Source: Dugong dugon
Lineage: Eukaryota > Chordata > Mammalia > Sirenia > Dugongidae
Direction of reading: 5' to 3'
NCBI GenBank assembly: GCA_030035585.1
Contig: CM057481.1
Location: forward strand, 10,723,628 to 10,787,627
DNA length: 64,000 nt
In this document: one piece after another, positions 43,125 to 53,538 of the stretch
Numbering within the stretch: the first letter of the stretch is position 1
Layout of the letters: every line of letters starts with the position of its first letter
Made by a program: the position numbers and the translations under genes
The notes under the pieces: generated by a model
What the model saw: only the letters and a program-made list of their open reading frames with translations
Told to the model about the DNA's origin: nothing
The model's database searches: none

Positions 43125-43335
43125 TCCTTACAAGATGTCAGGCAGTGTGTTCAATGCTTTACATGGATTATGTCATTTGACCTTCACAACCAGCCTGTGG
43201 GGCAGGCACCTTCATCCCATATTACCGATGAGAACATGCGGCTCCAGGAGGCCAGGGCTTTGTCCACGTCCACAGCTAGTGAGTGGCAGCACTAGAATGT
43301 GAGCCAAAGAGCCTGGCTTTAGTTCCCATAGCCTA
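43125..43335 (-). mobile_element. MIR SINE
   Basis: 'gtgttcaatgctttacatgg', 'attatgtcatttgaccttca', 'ccgatgagaacatgcggctc' and 'cacagctagtgagtggcagc' form an antisense MIR. Confidence 0.85.
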
Positions 43336-43690
43336 AGCCGCATAGCTCAGTGGGCATCTGCTGCCCACCTTGGGATGGAGTTGCCTTTTGGAAACCAAGC
43401 TTTGTCTGGCTGATTAGGTGATCGTTGTATTATGTTATCCACACCAAGCATGTAAGGTAGATTGAAATATGCTTTCGCTCTATTAATTGTTTCATACACT
43501 TGACTTTGGACTTAAAACAGTAATCTAGGAAGAGCATGACTTTAGATAATCCAATATAATTGTTCCACGGTACATATTTTACCTTATGCTGATAACTTTG
43601 GACCTTTAAAAGAATGTGTATGGAAAGTAAACAAAAACAAAACAGACATTACGGTAGTTATTCTACTTCATGTGGTTTAAAAAATAAATC
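43336..43690. other. unassigned non-coding sequence
   Basis: Nothing recognised. Confidence 0.4.
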
Positions 43691-43694
43691 ATGT

Positions 43695-43862
43695 GGGTGA
43701 AGAGGAGGGTGAGGGCTAGTGTTTGGTTCAGTTGCTTAGTAAATATTGTGACTCACTGTGAAGTATGTAACCAACGTCACTGAACTGTACGCGTAGAAAT
43801 TGTGAGTGGATATATGGTTGTGTATAGTGCCGCCAAAAATAAAATAATTAAATTAAAAAAAT
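43695..43862 (+). mobile_element. L1 3' end (family B), sense orientation
   Basis: 'aacgtcactgaactgtacgc', 'gtagaaattgtgagtggata' and the A-rich end at 43837-43861 are the sense version of the family-B 3' terminus seen reversed at 6.0, 36.9 and 61.8 kb. It retains only the last ~170 bp. Confidence 0.7.
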
Positions 43863-43904
43863 GTTTCGTTTAATCAGGAACCTTGTGTGATAGTCATTTT
43901 TGTT

Positions 43905-43995
43905 TTCATGCTCTAAATGAGGAACTTGGGGTTTAGTGAGGTTCAAGGTTACTCCAGCAGTAAACTAATTTTCTGGCTCTCAAATTTGTGGTTTT
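43905..43995 (-). mobile_element. MIR SINE fragment
   Basis: 'ctctaaatgaggaacttggg' is followed by 'ctccagcagtaaactaattt' and 'tctggctctcaaatttgtgg', a short antisense MIR core. Confidence 0.5.
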
Positions 43996-44512
43996 TCCAC
44001 GAGAACACACATTAACTTACAGGGAGTAAGTTTCCCTCATTTCTGTGCTCGGCCAGCGTTAGGGCATTTGCAGAATTAGGGCAGAAGCTTTTATGGGGGA
44101 GAAAATGTTACATGGACAGTGTGGTTTAATATGGCAGTTTGGTGCCTCGGAGTAGAACAGGCAGACCTGGAGGGGGGAAGGGACCATAAATGAAAGACAC
44201 TCTGGAAAGTGATTTCCGTGATGCTTGCTCTGTTTATTTAGATTTTTTTTAAATCACATGATAAGACATGGTATATCTGATTCCACAGATCATTCATTCC
44301 ACTGAAAGTCGTGACTTCTTAAGGTTTAACAATGGAATGTAAAATCAGACCCTCTGAAATGACTGTTGGTCTTTAGTCTCCTGAAACATGTTCTGCCTGT
44401 TTCAAGCGGTGAGAAGAGCACCCTGTGCTTTGTGTGCATGCCTGCACAAATGGCCGTTAGTCCCTGCATTGCAGAAGGGTTGTTGTGACGACTTTGGGAG
44501 ACACACAGAGTG
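43996..44512. other. unassigned non-coding sequence
   Basis: Nothing recognised. Confidence 0.4.
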
Positions 44513-44523
44513 TGGCTTTTAAC

Positions 44524-44728
44524 AATAACTGGTTGCCGTGGAGTTGACCCCAACTCCTGACAACCCCATGTGTGTCAGTAGAACTGTGCTCTGTAGGGTT
44601 TTCAACAGCTGATTTTTCAGAAGTAGATTGCCAGGCCTTTCTTCTGAGGTGCCTCTGGGTGGACTGGAACCTCTAACCTTTCAGTTGGCAGCTGAGTGCA
44701 TTACCCATTTGCACCACCCAGCGGCTCC
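44524..44728 (-). mobile_element. AfroSINE, second subfamily, near full length
   Basis: It runs from 'ataactggttgccgtggagt' to the head end 'caccacccagcggctcc'. Flanks tggcttttaac (44513-44523) and tggcttctaac (44729-44739) match at 10 of 11. Confidence 0.92.
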
Positions 44729-44895
44729 TGGCTTCTAACTGTGGATGTGGGAGAGGACAGAGTTGACTGTACGGGAACGGGAGGAGCATTGCTAAGGGTC
44801 ATTTAGCCCACTGACTCCACTGAGGGAAATGTGTCACATAGGCCCATGAGACACCTGTTTTCATACGGCTAGTGAGCTCAGAAAGGTCCTTTCTG

Positions 44896-45005
44896 TTTTA
44901 GGTGTATAGTCTGTGGTTGCTTTTGCACTGCAATGGCAGAATTGACAGGCTGCCTGAAATATTTACTACCTGGCCCTTTTACAGGAGAAGTTTGCCGACC
45001 TCCGG
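44896..45005 (+). mobile_element. MER20 hAT-Charlie fragment
   Basis: 'tgcactgcaatggcagaatt', 'tgaaatatttactacctggc' and 'aagtttgccgacctccgg' are the 3' half of MER20. The 5' half is missing. Confidence 0.75.
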
Positions 45006-45009
45006 TTTA

Positions 45010-45220
45010 ATGCTCAGACGAACATGGGCTTGAGTTCCAGCTCCGCTGTTTCCTAGCCGTGTGAACTGGGGCAAGATGCTTTTCCTCTCTGAACCTCTGT
45101 TTCCTCATCTGTGAAGTGGAGGTAATAGTATTTACCTGGCATAGGAAGATTAAATCAGGTCAGTTATATAAAGAGCTGGGCATAGTGCCTGGTATATCAT
45201 AGGAGCTCCATGAACATTTG
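45010..45220 (+). mobile_element. MIR SINE, near full length
   Basis: 'gggcttgagttccagctccg', 'tctgtttcctcatctgtgaa', 'ggaagattaaatcaggtcag' and 'catagtgcctggtatatcat' follow the whole MIR consensus. Confidence 0.88.
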
Positions 45221-45259
45221 CTCTGATGCCGGGCTGCTCCTGGCTCATTGAGGTATTCA

Positions 45260-45725
45260 GAGAATAGTGTGAGACAGAGTGGCTGGAGTTGGTCAGGGTT
45301 GGCTTCTTAGAGGAGGTGGAGCTTAATTTGGGCCCCTGAGTCACGGAGAATGTGTGGTGTCTCACTAAGCAGACAGCAACAGTGGGAGTCTTCCCGGAGA
45401 GGAAGGGAAAGGCAGAGTAAAAGCCCCATGTGTGAGAGTAAAGGCTTAGCAAGTATAGGCAGAACGAATAAAGGGAAGGCTAGGAGTCCTGGTGGCGCAG
45501 TGGTTAAGCGCTCATCTGCTAACCAAAAGGTCGGAGGTTCAAACCCACCAGCTGCTCCAATGGAGAAAGATGTGGTGATTTGCTTCCGTAAAGATTTACA
45601 GCCTTTGAAACCCTGTGGGGCAGATCTACTCTGTCCTCTAGGGTCGCTGTGAGTCAGAATCCACTCAATAGCAACAGGTTAGATCCTGGCAGGTCTTGAA
45701 GTCTGGACTTTGGAGTCTGGTGTGA
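45260..45725 (-). mobile_element. LINE L2 3' region, split by AfroSINE
   Basis: 'ggttggcttcttagaggagg' and 'gcttagcaagtatag' form the left part. 'gatcctggcaggtcttgaag' and 'tctggactttggagtc' resume after the SINE. Confidence 0.6.
45483..45680 (+). mobile_element. AfroSINE, full length
   Basis: 'ggagtcctggtggcgcagtg', 'gttcaaacccaccagctgct', 'agatttacagcctttgaaac' and 'gagtcagaatccactcaata' are all present, making this one of the best-preserved AfroSINEs in the window. Confidence 0.95.
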
Positions 45726-45935
45726 ATAAATGAATGAATGAAGAGATACAGACTGATACCAACTAGTTGCCAATTCAAACTCCAAACCAGTCTTAGCCAG
45801 GAGCTCAGTCCTCCCACATGAGCCCACCAACCCCTGAAGAACAGGCTAATGCTCAGATGAACCTTAGCCCCAGGCCCCTTTACCTCATGCCCCGGTACAT
45901 CCTGCATTGCTGTTTCTTGATGCTGTTCAATAGGC

Positions 45936-46362
45936 GCGCAGGGAATGATTAAGTACTCGATTCGTAACCGAAAGATTGGCAATTTTAAACTCACCCAGCA
46001 GCTCTGTGGAAGAAAGACCTGGTTATCTGCTTCCTTAAAGATTAACGCAAAAAAAAAAAATCCCTCTTGCCATCGAGTTGATTCCAACTCATAGCAACCC
46101 TGTAAGACAGGGTAGAACTGCCCCATAGAGTTTCCAAGGCTGTCATCTTTTTGGGCACAGACTACCCCAGCTTTCTTTGGCAGAGCAGCAGGTGGGTTTG
46201 AACTGCCAACCTTTCAGTTAGCAACTGAGCACTTAACCACTGCGCCACCAGGGCTCCTTCCTGAAAAAGATTCAGCCTAGGAAACCTATGGGGGAAGTTC
46301 TACTTTGTTACATGGGGTTGCTCTGAGTCAAAATCGACTCCATGACACACAAGAACAACAAC
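45936..46362 (+). mobile_element. AfroSINE split by another AfroSINE
   Basis: The left piece reads 'gcgcgcagggaatgattaag' and 'agacctggttatctgcttcc'. The right piece resumes 'aagattcagcctaggaaacc' and ends 'acacacaagaacaacaaca'. The interruption is a reverse AfroSINE. Confidence 0.9.
46044..46257 (-). mobile_element. AfroSINE nested in AfroSINE
   Basis: An A run (46050-46061) with 'cttgccatcgagttgattcc' begins the tail, and 'tgcgccaccagggctcc' ends the head. Flanks ttccttaaagatt (46031-46043) and ttcctgaaaaagatt (46258-46272) are the target duplication with a small indel. Confidence 0.93.
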
Positions 46363-46364
46363 AG

Positions 46365-47010
46365 GGAGTTTGAGGGAAAATGTTCAAATTAGCCTAAGGA
46401 AACTGTCTTTGAGGAGTTCGATCAGTTGTTTCAAAAAAAAAACCTTTAGTGAATTACAAAGGTGACTGTTACTAATTTTGGGGTTCCCCACTGCTTTGAA
46501 TCTCTCATACCCCCTTTAAAAATAATCTGTGGTGGATTGTACAAAGTGGCCATTGTCTTTCCCAGCCAGCTGGGATTTGATTTTTGGAGTGGTGGGGAAC
46601 AGCAGGAGCTAATGGCCTTGGTTTTGCAGCCCTGCTGGCTTCACCTGGGCTGTGAGGCGGGCTGAGTCACTGGGCTTCTGTGTGCAGCCTCACTAATTGG
46701 CCGTAATCAAGATGCTCCTGAGGAATTCAGAGCCTGCGTGGTCCTGTCCAGTCTGATTCATCAGCCCCCCGTGGAGAGTACAGTGCTGGAGCAGACAAAC
46801 AGTTTTAGAGCTTCACAGATGTGTGGGCGGGACCCAGAGGTTCTAGGTTATTTTGGGATTCAATGGACTTGTTTTTTGTTTATCTGAGAGGGAAAGAGAA
46901 ACAGGCTGTACCCTGAGTGTGTGTCATAGAGGCACGGAAATACACAACAGGACATTTTCCTGCTTGGTAGAAAATGTATTGGGATTGAGGGGAACAGAAC
47001 GGGGACTCAG
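46365..47010. other. unassigned non-coding sequence
   Basis: Nothing recognised. Confidence 0.4.
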
Positions 47011-47023
47011 TCAAGTCATTGTC

Positions 47024-47230
47024 TGAAACCAAACCCCAACCAATTTGATTCCGATTCATGGCGACCCCATGTGCTGCAGAGTAGAACCCTGCTCCATATG
47101 GTTTTCAAGGCTGTGACCTTTTGGAAGCAGATTGCCAGACTTTCCTTCCAAGGTGCCTTTGAGTGGATTTGAACCACCAACCTTTCAGTTAGTAGCTGAG
47201 CACTTAACCATTTGTGCCACCCCGGGACCT
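47024..47230 (-). mobile_element. AfroSINE, second subfamily, full length
   Basis: It runs from 'aaccaaaccccaaccaattt' to 'gtgccaccccgggacc'. Perfect 9-bp duplications GTCATTGTC flank it at 47015-47023 and 47231-47239. Confidence 0.93.
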
Positions 47231-47239
47231 GTCATTGTC

Positions 47240-47956
47240 GGAGGATGGGTTTCAATTTATGTTCAAAATGGAATAATAGCACATACCCCTTCCTAGAATT
47301 ACGGCGTGTTCTCATCTCAACATACATGCAGCTCCCACTTGTGCTAACAACTGGCAGAGCCCGTTCATCATTCGGCAAATACATCTGGTGTGGTTCCTAA
47401 CAAATTCTCTTCCTCCCAGTGAACTGTGATTTTCTTTTTTTTCTTCAGGGTCATTTTTGGTCGCTAGTCCATTTGCACGTCAGTGGCTCTTACACATTTG
47501 TGGATGAGTGGTGGTGTAAGAAGGTACACACCTTTCCGTCCTTGGCATTCAGTGATACCTTCAGGGCACCTGTTTGTCTCTGTTCTGTATGTAGTTTAAT
47601 TCATCTGATTTTTCTAAACCAGGGATTCGTTTGCTAATTCACATATACAGGTGCTGAAGGCTGCTCTGAGTAGGATCTTATTACCTCCAGAAGTGAATTA
47701 GCCTTCAGTAAGTTCAAAATAGAAGCTCCTAATGTGGAAGGAATATGTTAACCGTGGAATGAATAGCTCTTGTAGCAGTAAAGCCTACTTTATCTTTGAA
47801 ATGTCAGTTGGGAAAGGACAACCATGTTTGAAATGTAGGTGTAGTTGGGGGAAAATGGGGTGGTGAGGAACTCAAGTGTTCCCTCTCTGATGACTTGTAG
47901 GTTTCTCTCAGAGAGTTGGGCAAATACATATAAAACCATTAGAGAATTGTACAGGG
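47240..47956. other. unassigned, with a weak exon-like signal
   Basis: At 47450-47523 a strong pyrimidine tract and CAG (ttttttcttcag) precede an open frame that ends at AAG/GTACAC. The peptide is unknown to me, and I do not call a gene from one such signal. Confidence 0.3.
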
Positions 47957-47964
47957 ATGTACAT

Positions 47965-48186
47965 CAGGGTCTTCCAAGCTTGGCACTATTGACAGTTTGG
48001 GCTGGGTAATTCTTGGTCGTGGGGGCTGTCCTATGTATTGTAGCATGTCTAGCAGCCTCCCTAGCCCCTACCTACTAGAAGCCAGCAGCACCCCCTCACC
48101 TGTCTTGACAATCAAAAATGTCTCCAGACATTGCTAGCTGTCCCCTAGGAGGAGGGGGGCAGAGTCACCCTGGTTGAGAACTGCTG
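47965..48186 (-). mobile_element. MER5A hAT-Charlie DNA transposon, reverse
   Basis: 'ggcactattgacagtttggg', 'gggggctgtcctatgtattg', 'aaaatgtctccagacattgc' and 'ccctggttgagaactgctg' form a full-length reverse MER5A. No convincing 8-bp duplication remains. Confidence 0.88.
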
Positions 48187-48439
48187 AGGGAGGTTATAAC
48201 CCAAGCAGCACAGGCAGCCGTCATGAGGAGGGTTGTGAGGCTCTGCAGTACTTGCCAATCCACGTTTGTGGAAAGAATAAACAGCTGCAGATGCATGCGC
48301 TGCTTTTTGCAAATGCTTGTAGATATTACCTACAAATACATGTAAAACTGTTCCTAGATTCAAAGTGGTGTTTGGTTATTTTCTCAACTCAGAAGTTCCT
48401 AAAAATATAATTGTTTAGATGTGTCGTCTGGCTTTGAGG

Positions 48440-48680
48440 GTGGGCTCTGCAGTCAGACTGCTCTGTACCTACTATTTATTAGCTCTGTGACTTTGGATAC
48501 GTTTCTTAGCCTCTCTGTGCCTCAATGTTGCCACCTGTAAAGCAGATAAAATATTTGCATTTAACGTAAGATCACTGTAAGGATTAAATGAGATATCGTA
48601 TGTATAGTTTTTCAGAATATTGAGTGATATATAGTAAGCATTTAATAAATGGAGCTATTATTGTTTCTTTTGAGAGGTAT
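48440..48680 (+). mobile_element. MIR SINE, near full length
   Basis: 'gggctctgcagtcagactgc', 'gctctgtgactttggatacg', 'ctctgtgcctcaatgttgcc' and 'gtaaggattaaatgagatat' are in order. Confidence 0.92.
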
Positions 48681-48929
48681 GCAAATTTTGTAAACTAGTA
48701 GTTTAAATTTTAAGTGCTGTGAGACCAGAATGGAATGGGGAGGGGGAAAGAGGAGAGTCTCCTTGGGAAGTTTTCATGAAAGAGGTAGGATTGAGAAGGA
48801 TGGGTGGGTGGTGGATCCAGATTTGCATACCACTCGATATCTAGTTGCTTTGGTCATGGGGTCTAGGAGGTAAGGAAGGGTCTCAAGGGTCTCCTACCTA
48901 GTTTTAGAGACCAAATGAAAATGAGTTTG

Positions 48930-49495
48930 GTGGACAGCCTCTAAGGTGGCCTCCATGATCCCTGCCTCCTGGTATTCACACCTTTGTCCGATCCCCTCCC
49001 CTTGGGTGTGCATAGGATCTGTGACTTACTTTTAAGGAACAGAATACAGCAGAAGTGACCATATGGACATGATTATATGGACATGATTGTGTTGCATAAA
49101 ATTATAATGCCTGTCTTGCAAGGAGACTCCCTTTCTTTCCGGCTTTGAAGAAGAAAGTTGCCATGTTGCCAGCTGCCTGCAGAGAGAGCCATGTGGGGAA
49201 GAGCCAAGGGTGGCCTCTGACTGACAACCAGCAAGAAACTGAGGCCCTTAGTCTGGCAGTCTGCTGTGGACTGAAGGCTGCCCACAACCATGTGAGTAGG
49301 AAATAGGGTCTTCCCCAGTTGAGCTTCAGATGAGACCCAGCCCTGGCTGACACCTTGATTGTAGCCTTGTAGAGGACCCACCTCAGTCATGCCTGATGCC
49401 TGACCCACAGAAACTGTGGGATAATAAATGAGTGTTGTGTTAAACCACTAAATTTGTGGCAACGATGTTATGCAGCAATGGAAAACTGATAGAGT
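48930..49495 (+). mobile_element. ERVL/MaLR-like solo LTR
   Basis: 'ccctgcctcctggtattcac', 'acagaaactgtgggataata', 'gtgttaaaccactaaatttg' and 'atgcagcaatggaaaactga' are hallmarks of an old LTR. A second copy lies at 57475-58060. Boundaries approximate, no duplication found. Confidence 0.65.
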
Positions 49496-49544
49496 GAGTG
49501 TGATCTAGAGACACAGATGACTAGGGGCTCTCACCAGACAAAGG

Positions 49545-50115
49545 CACTTTAAACTCAACATGTCTGAATCTGAACTTGCCACTTTCTCCCAAATCTTGTC
49601 CCATGTCCTTTTCTTAGGGAATGGACCCAGCATCTCAACCCTGCCACAACCAAACCACACACTTTGAGGTCATCCTTGACTCCTTTCTTCCTCTTCATAA
49701 CCCCTATCCAAATCGGCCCACACTTCCTGCTGATTCTCTCCCTGAAGGGTCTCTTGACTCTGTCCCCTCCTTTTGATTCTCCCCATCCCTACTTTGGTTT
49801 AGGTTTCAATACTTGTAACCTGATCAATGACAGAGTCTTGTGACTTTCCTCTTTGCCTCTAGTCTAAACCTCGGTCCAGTCTTCTATCTACATTGTCTCC
49901 AGATTATTATTTTTTAATGCCAGTCTGGTCATGTAATTTCCTTGCATAAGAACCTTGAATGGTTTTCCATTCCCTTCAGGGTAAAATACAAAGATCTCGC
50001 CATGGCGTGTGAGTCCTGGCCCTGATCACTTCTCCAGCCTCATTCTCTCTCTCCCCGAGAGACACACAGCAGTCCCCTTCCCCTAACTCCCTTGTGCTTC
50101 CAGTCCTCCTGCCTT
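49545..50115 (+). mobile_element. LINE L2 3' region
   Basis: 'aaactcaacatgtctgaatc', 'gaggtcatccttgactcctt', 'accttgaatggttttccatt' and 'tgtgagtcctggccctgatc' follow the sense L2 consensus just before the 3' end. Confidence 0.82.
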
Positions 50116-50339
50116 TTCTGGGGTGGGGGGGGGAAGGGGGTGGGACATTTTCCAGGTTTATTGAGGATACAATAAACATACAATATACTGCACATATTTA
50201 GGATGTATAGTTTGATAAGCATTGACATACAAAGTATAATCGGCATATAAAAAACTGCACATATTTTAAATGTCTAATTTGATACATTTAGACAAAGTTT
50301 GGGTAAAGTTTGAATCAAAAATGTTGGAATTTAAAAAGA

Positions 50340-50487
50340 ATATTTTATTGTGTTTTCACTGAAAGTTTACACAGCAAATTAGGTTCCCATTTGACATTTT
50401 CTACACACGTTGTTCAGTGACTTAGTTACATTTTCCACAATATGTCAACATTCTCATTAACTGCATCCTGTTTTGTCCATTTCCAGT
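50340..50487 (-). mobile_element. L1 3' end (family A, diverged)
   Basis: 'gtgttttcactgaaagttta' and 'cacgttgttcagtgacttag' resemble the reverse family-A 3' terminus. It ends at the Tigger-like element. Confidence 0.6.
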
Positions 50488-50490
50488 ATA

Positions 50491-50860
50491 TGCAGTTCCC
50501 AGGTTACGAACATCTGACGTTCGTACAAATGCGTAGTTAAGAGCCAACCCCTGTAAACCTATTACATTAAAAAGTTGGGTTACATACAATGATTTGTAAT
50601 AATAAACAGGCACTACTTTATGATGTGCATCAAAACATTATTATTATTATTACTATATTATTATGTTAAAGATGTTTTAGTGTATCTGGAAGTGTTTCTT
50701 TAATGTTTTTATGCCTAGAAAGATGCATTATAGGCTATATACTAAGAAAACGTTTGACTAACTGATGATACAAACTGCACCTAACTATTCTGATTTATGT
50801 ACAAATTCGACTTAAAGACAGACTTAGGAATGGAATTCATTCACAGTCCATGACTGCCTG
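50491..50860. mobile_element. Tigger/pogo-like MITE with TA duplication
   Basis: The 370-bp element opens 'tgcagttcccaggttacgaa' and closes with 'cattcacagtccatgactgcctg', whose reverse complement starts CAGGCAGT, so the ends are inverted repeats. TA lies on both sides (50489-50490 and 50861-50862). The sub-terminal sequence 'acaaattcgacttaaagaca' fits Tigger-like ends. No ORF. Confidence 0.75.
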
Positions 50861-50913
50861 TACTGTAGTTTCTCTGCCCCCTCGTCTTCTCATCTTTGCT
50901 TTAGAGTACTGTG

Positions 50914-51119
50914 TTTTTACAAAAATAACGCGCACCTTCTGTGTTTGTTTGCCAGCCGCGCCCTCCCCTTGTAAGGCACCCCCACAAATGCCGCCATGCT
51001 AATTCTCTTCCATGTGTTGCTGTAAAATAATTAGCATAGCACTCCTACGAAAATACCTCATGGGGGGAGAGTGAGGCTGGGAAGCAGATGCAGAAGCCCC
51101 ACGTTATTTGCGTAAAAAG
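50914..51119. mobile_element. short terminal-inverted-repeat element, family unknown
   Basis: About 206 bp. The left end TTTTTACAAAAATAACG and the right end CGTTATTTGCGTAAAAA (reverse complement TTTTTACGCAAATAACG) pair, and both continue to TTCTG about 28 bp in. The interior is GC-richer. No ORF, no clear target duplication, and no name I can attach. Confidence 0.65.
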
Positions 51120-51279
51120 ATGGAAGTTATTGACTGTTTGGTCTCATTTTTTAATGGAGCCCTGTACTTGGGGGTGATAGCCTTTATTCTGTGTGCCAGT
51201 TTGTTATTTTGCTAAAAGGTGACCTCGGGATAGTTTTGGTTCAAGGCTTAAATGGCCTCCAGCCTTTTGCCCACCCTGT

Positions 51280-51605
51280 TCCAAAGCAAGGAAAGCCCTT
51301 CCCCCATGTCTTTTGCTGGTCATCCCCCACTTCAAGATTCATATCTCACCTCCTCCAAGAGGCCTTCCCCAATCCCTCTTCCCCAGGCTGAGCTCCCGGA
51401 ATCCCTGGAACATCCCCTATCGTAGATAGTGCTGATTGACTTCTTACTTGCCTATGATTTCCCAGCAGACCGTGAGCTTCTGAAGGGCAGGGAGGATGTC
51501 TGGTTCCCCATGGCATCTCCAGCTTCTGTTGTTGGGCCAGGCTCCTTTAGGGACTTGGTAAATGCTTGTTGCATGAACAAATGAATGAATGAGTGAATGG
51601 ATGCG
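51280..51605 (+). mobile_element. LINE L2 3' end
   Basis: 'tcacctcctccaagaggcct', 'cgtgagcttctgaagggcag' and 'ggacttggtaaatgcttgtt' end in 'gaatgaatgagtgaatgg', the L2 3' terminal repeat. Confidence 0.88.
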
Positions 51606-51972
51606 TACAATGCCAGCACTACATCTGTGCACTAGTTCTCCAGGCATTCTGCCACCTCCTCTAACAAACCTCCCCAAAATAGTTCTCCTGCCTTTCTGGG
51701 TGTGAACCTCCTTCCTCCTCACATCTGTCACTTCAAGTGTGATTCTGCAATATTTAGAAAAGAACAAGTAATGAGCTGCTTAGTTTTCTGGGTTGTTAAT
51801 TTTCTTTTCTTTCTTTTCTTTAAAAAGTCATGATGACCTGCATCATCGTGATGGGTAAACTTCTCAGGGGTATGGCCTATAAATGAAATTTTGTTGCTGA
51901 GAGAGCTGTTCCCATTGCTGACTTTACTATATGAGTTTTGCTATCTCAAGCATTAAAGGAAATAAAGGAATA

Positions 51973-52552
51973 CAGGTAGAGTCCTCAATTTAGGATGTAC
52001 TCAAGTTATGATGGACCACACTTATGACCGTCTGTTTTTTTTTTGGTACATCTTATTGTTAGTAATATGAACTACATACAGTGCTGCAGCATGTAATTTG
52101 CTAAAGTCGATATGCAGATTCAGGAAGCAGTGAGATGTTACTGCAAAATATATGAAGAAAAAAAGAAAAGGACCGGACAGACAGCTCTCACTAATTTTCT
52201 GAATAGAAATGCCATCCCCATTCCCAGGGATAATCCAGATGATCCAGAACCTTCTGCAAATGGAATTATTACCACAACTGACAGAATGCCAACGTTGTTC
52301 AACTCTTCTTCATCATTGGAGTGAATTTTTATGATTTGTGTATTTTTTATGTATATATGTATTAAAATATATCTGTAAGTTTATGTGTAATGTTTGCAAC
52401 TCCCAAAGATCAGATTTATAAAGATACTGATAATAAAAGGCAATAATAATGAAAAGTAAAAATAAAAAAAAGGGGGGTATTTGACTTATATCAGAACCAA
52501 CTTATGATGGAGTCATCGGAATGGAACCTTGCCGTTAAGTCAGGGGCTACTG
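51973..52552 (+). mobile_element. pogo/Tigger-type element with transposase tail remnant
   Basis: 580 bp with inverted ends: left 'caggtagagtcctcaattta', right 'ccgttaagtcaggggctactg', the reverse complement of CAGTAGCCCCTGACTTAACGG. TA target duplications lie at 51971-51972 and 52553-52554. A 70-codon frame (52112-52324) contains YEEKKKRTGQTALTNFL, resembling the C-terminus of Tigger/jerky-type transposases. The DNA-binding and DDE domains are gone, so it is an internally deleted, non-autonomous copy. Confidence 0.82.
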
Positions 52553-52732
52553 TAGTACAAAATGTTGATGGTTTTACATCCCCCAGTAGTTCTGCTTTAT
52601 TTTCCTTCCCAGAATCCTGTGAATTGTTTTGAAAAGGACAGTCATTTGGCCTGTCACACTAACGCCTGGTTGTATCTTCTACAGGGAAAGATTTTTCTTC
52701 TATTTTTGAAATGGATGCTTTAAAGAATTGCT

Positions 52733-52810
52733 CTGTTTCTTTGTCTGTTAAATGGGGATAGCAATACCTACAGTGTAGGGTTGTTCTGAGGAAAGAACAG
52801 GCACTCATTC
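52733..52810 (+). mobile_element. MIR SINE fragment
   Basis: 'tttctttgtctgttaaatgg', 'ggatagcaatacctacagtg' and 'tagggttgttctgaggaaag' form the MIR 3' core. Confidence 0.7.
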
Positions 52811-52920
52811 ATTCATCAGGTGCAAGGGAACACAAACCATGTGCCAGAGGCCTTGCTGGAGAGACATGGCCGCGTCCTCACGGGGCAAAGCTAGATGTAG
52901 AATACAGAGAGCCAGGGCAG
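52811..52920 (-). mobile_element. LINE L2 3' end fragment
   Basis: 'aaccatgtgccagaggcctt' and nearby 'tcattcattcat' repeats at about 52805 suggest an antisense L2 3' terminus. Confidence 0.5.
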
Positions 52921-52989
52921 GGGAGGGGAGGGGGCTTCCAGTATTATTAAACAGCATCAACCTTTTTATTCACTCCTTCTGCTTCTTTC

Positions 52990-53212
52990 TAGGACAGGCT
53001 TTGGAACAAGGCAGACTTGGAATTCAGTTCTGGCTATACCTTTCCTAACTGTGACCTTGGGCTTGAAGTCTCTTAAGCCTCACCTGTAAAATAGACGTAA
53101 TACCCGCCTCATAGGGTTTCTGAGAGGATTGGAGGTGAGAATACAGCTGAAGCACTTGGCACCAACCCTGGCACGTGTCAGTGCACCATAAATGTCAGCT
53201 GCTGCGCTAACA
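52990..53212 (+). mobile_element. MIR SINE, near full length
   Basis: 'gacttggaattcagttctgg', 'actgtgaccttgggcttgaa', 'cctcacctgtaaaatagacg' and 'cgcctcatagggtttctgag' are in MIR order. Confidence 0.9.
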
Positions 53213-53538
53213 GCTATGAGAATCCTGCTAGTTTTGCCTCTGGGCTGTTTCAGCTTTTGCTTCCTTTCTTCTTGGTCTGAGTGTGCATGTTTCTGTCCTG
53301 TTCTCTTTTTCTTTGCTACAGTGTCTTCTTGCCTTTTAGCAAGTTGCAGTGTCCCTTTAAGGCCCACTTTGGGCAGGAGGCTCATGCACTCCTGCCCATT
53401 TCTCTAACACATCTCCCTTTCTCATCAGCATTTGATGTCTGTATGACTAGGAAGAAAGGCCTGGCAATCTACTTGTGAAAACTAGCCAATGAAAACCTAT
53501 GGATCACAACAGAATATTCTCTGATATAGTGCTAGAAA

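Noticed and set aside
51971-52554. Functional domesticated transposase gene
   Set aside because: Only the C-terminal 70 codons are open; the DNA-binding and catalytic domains are absent and the element keeps its TA-flanked ends.
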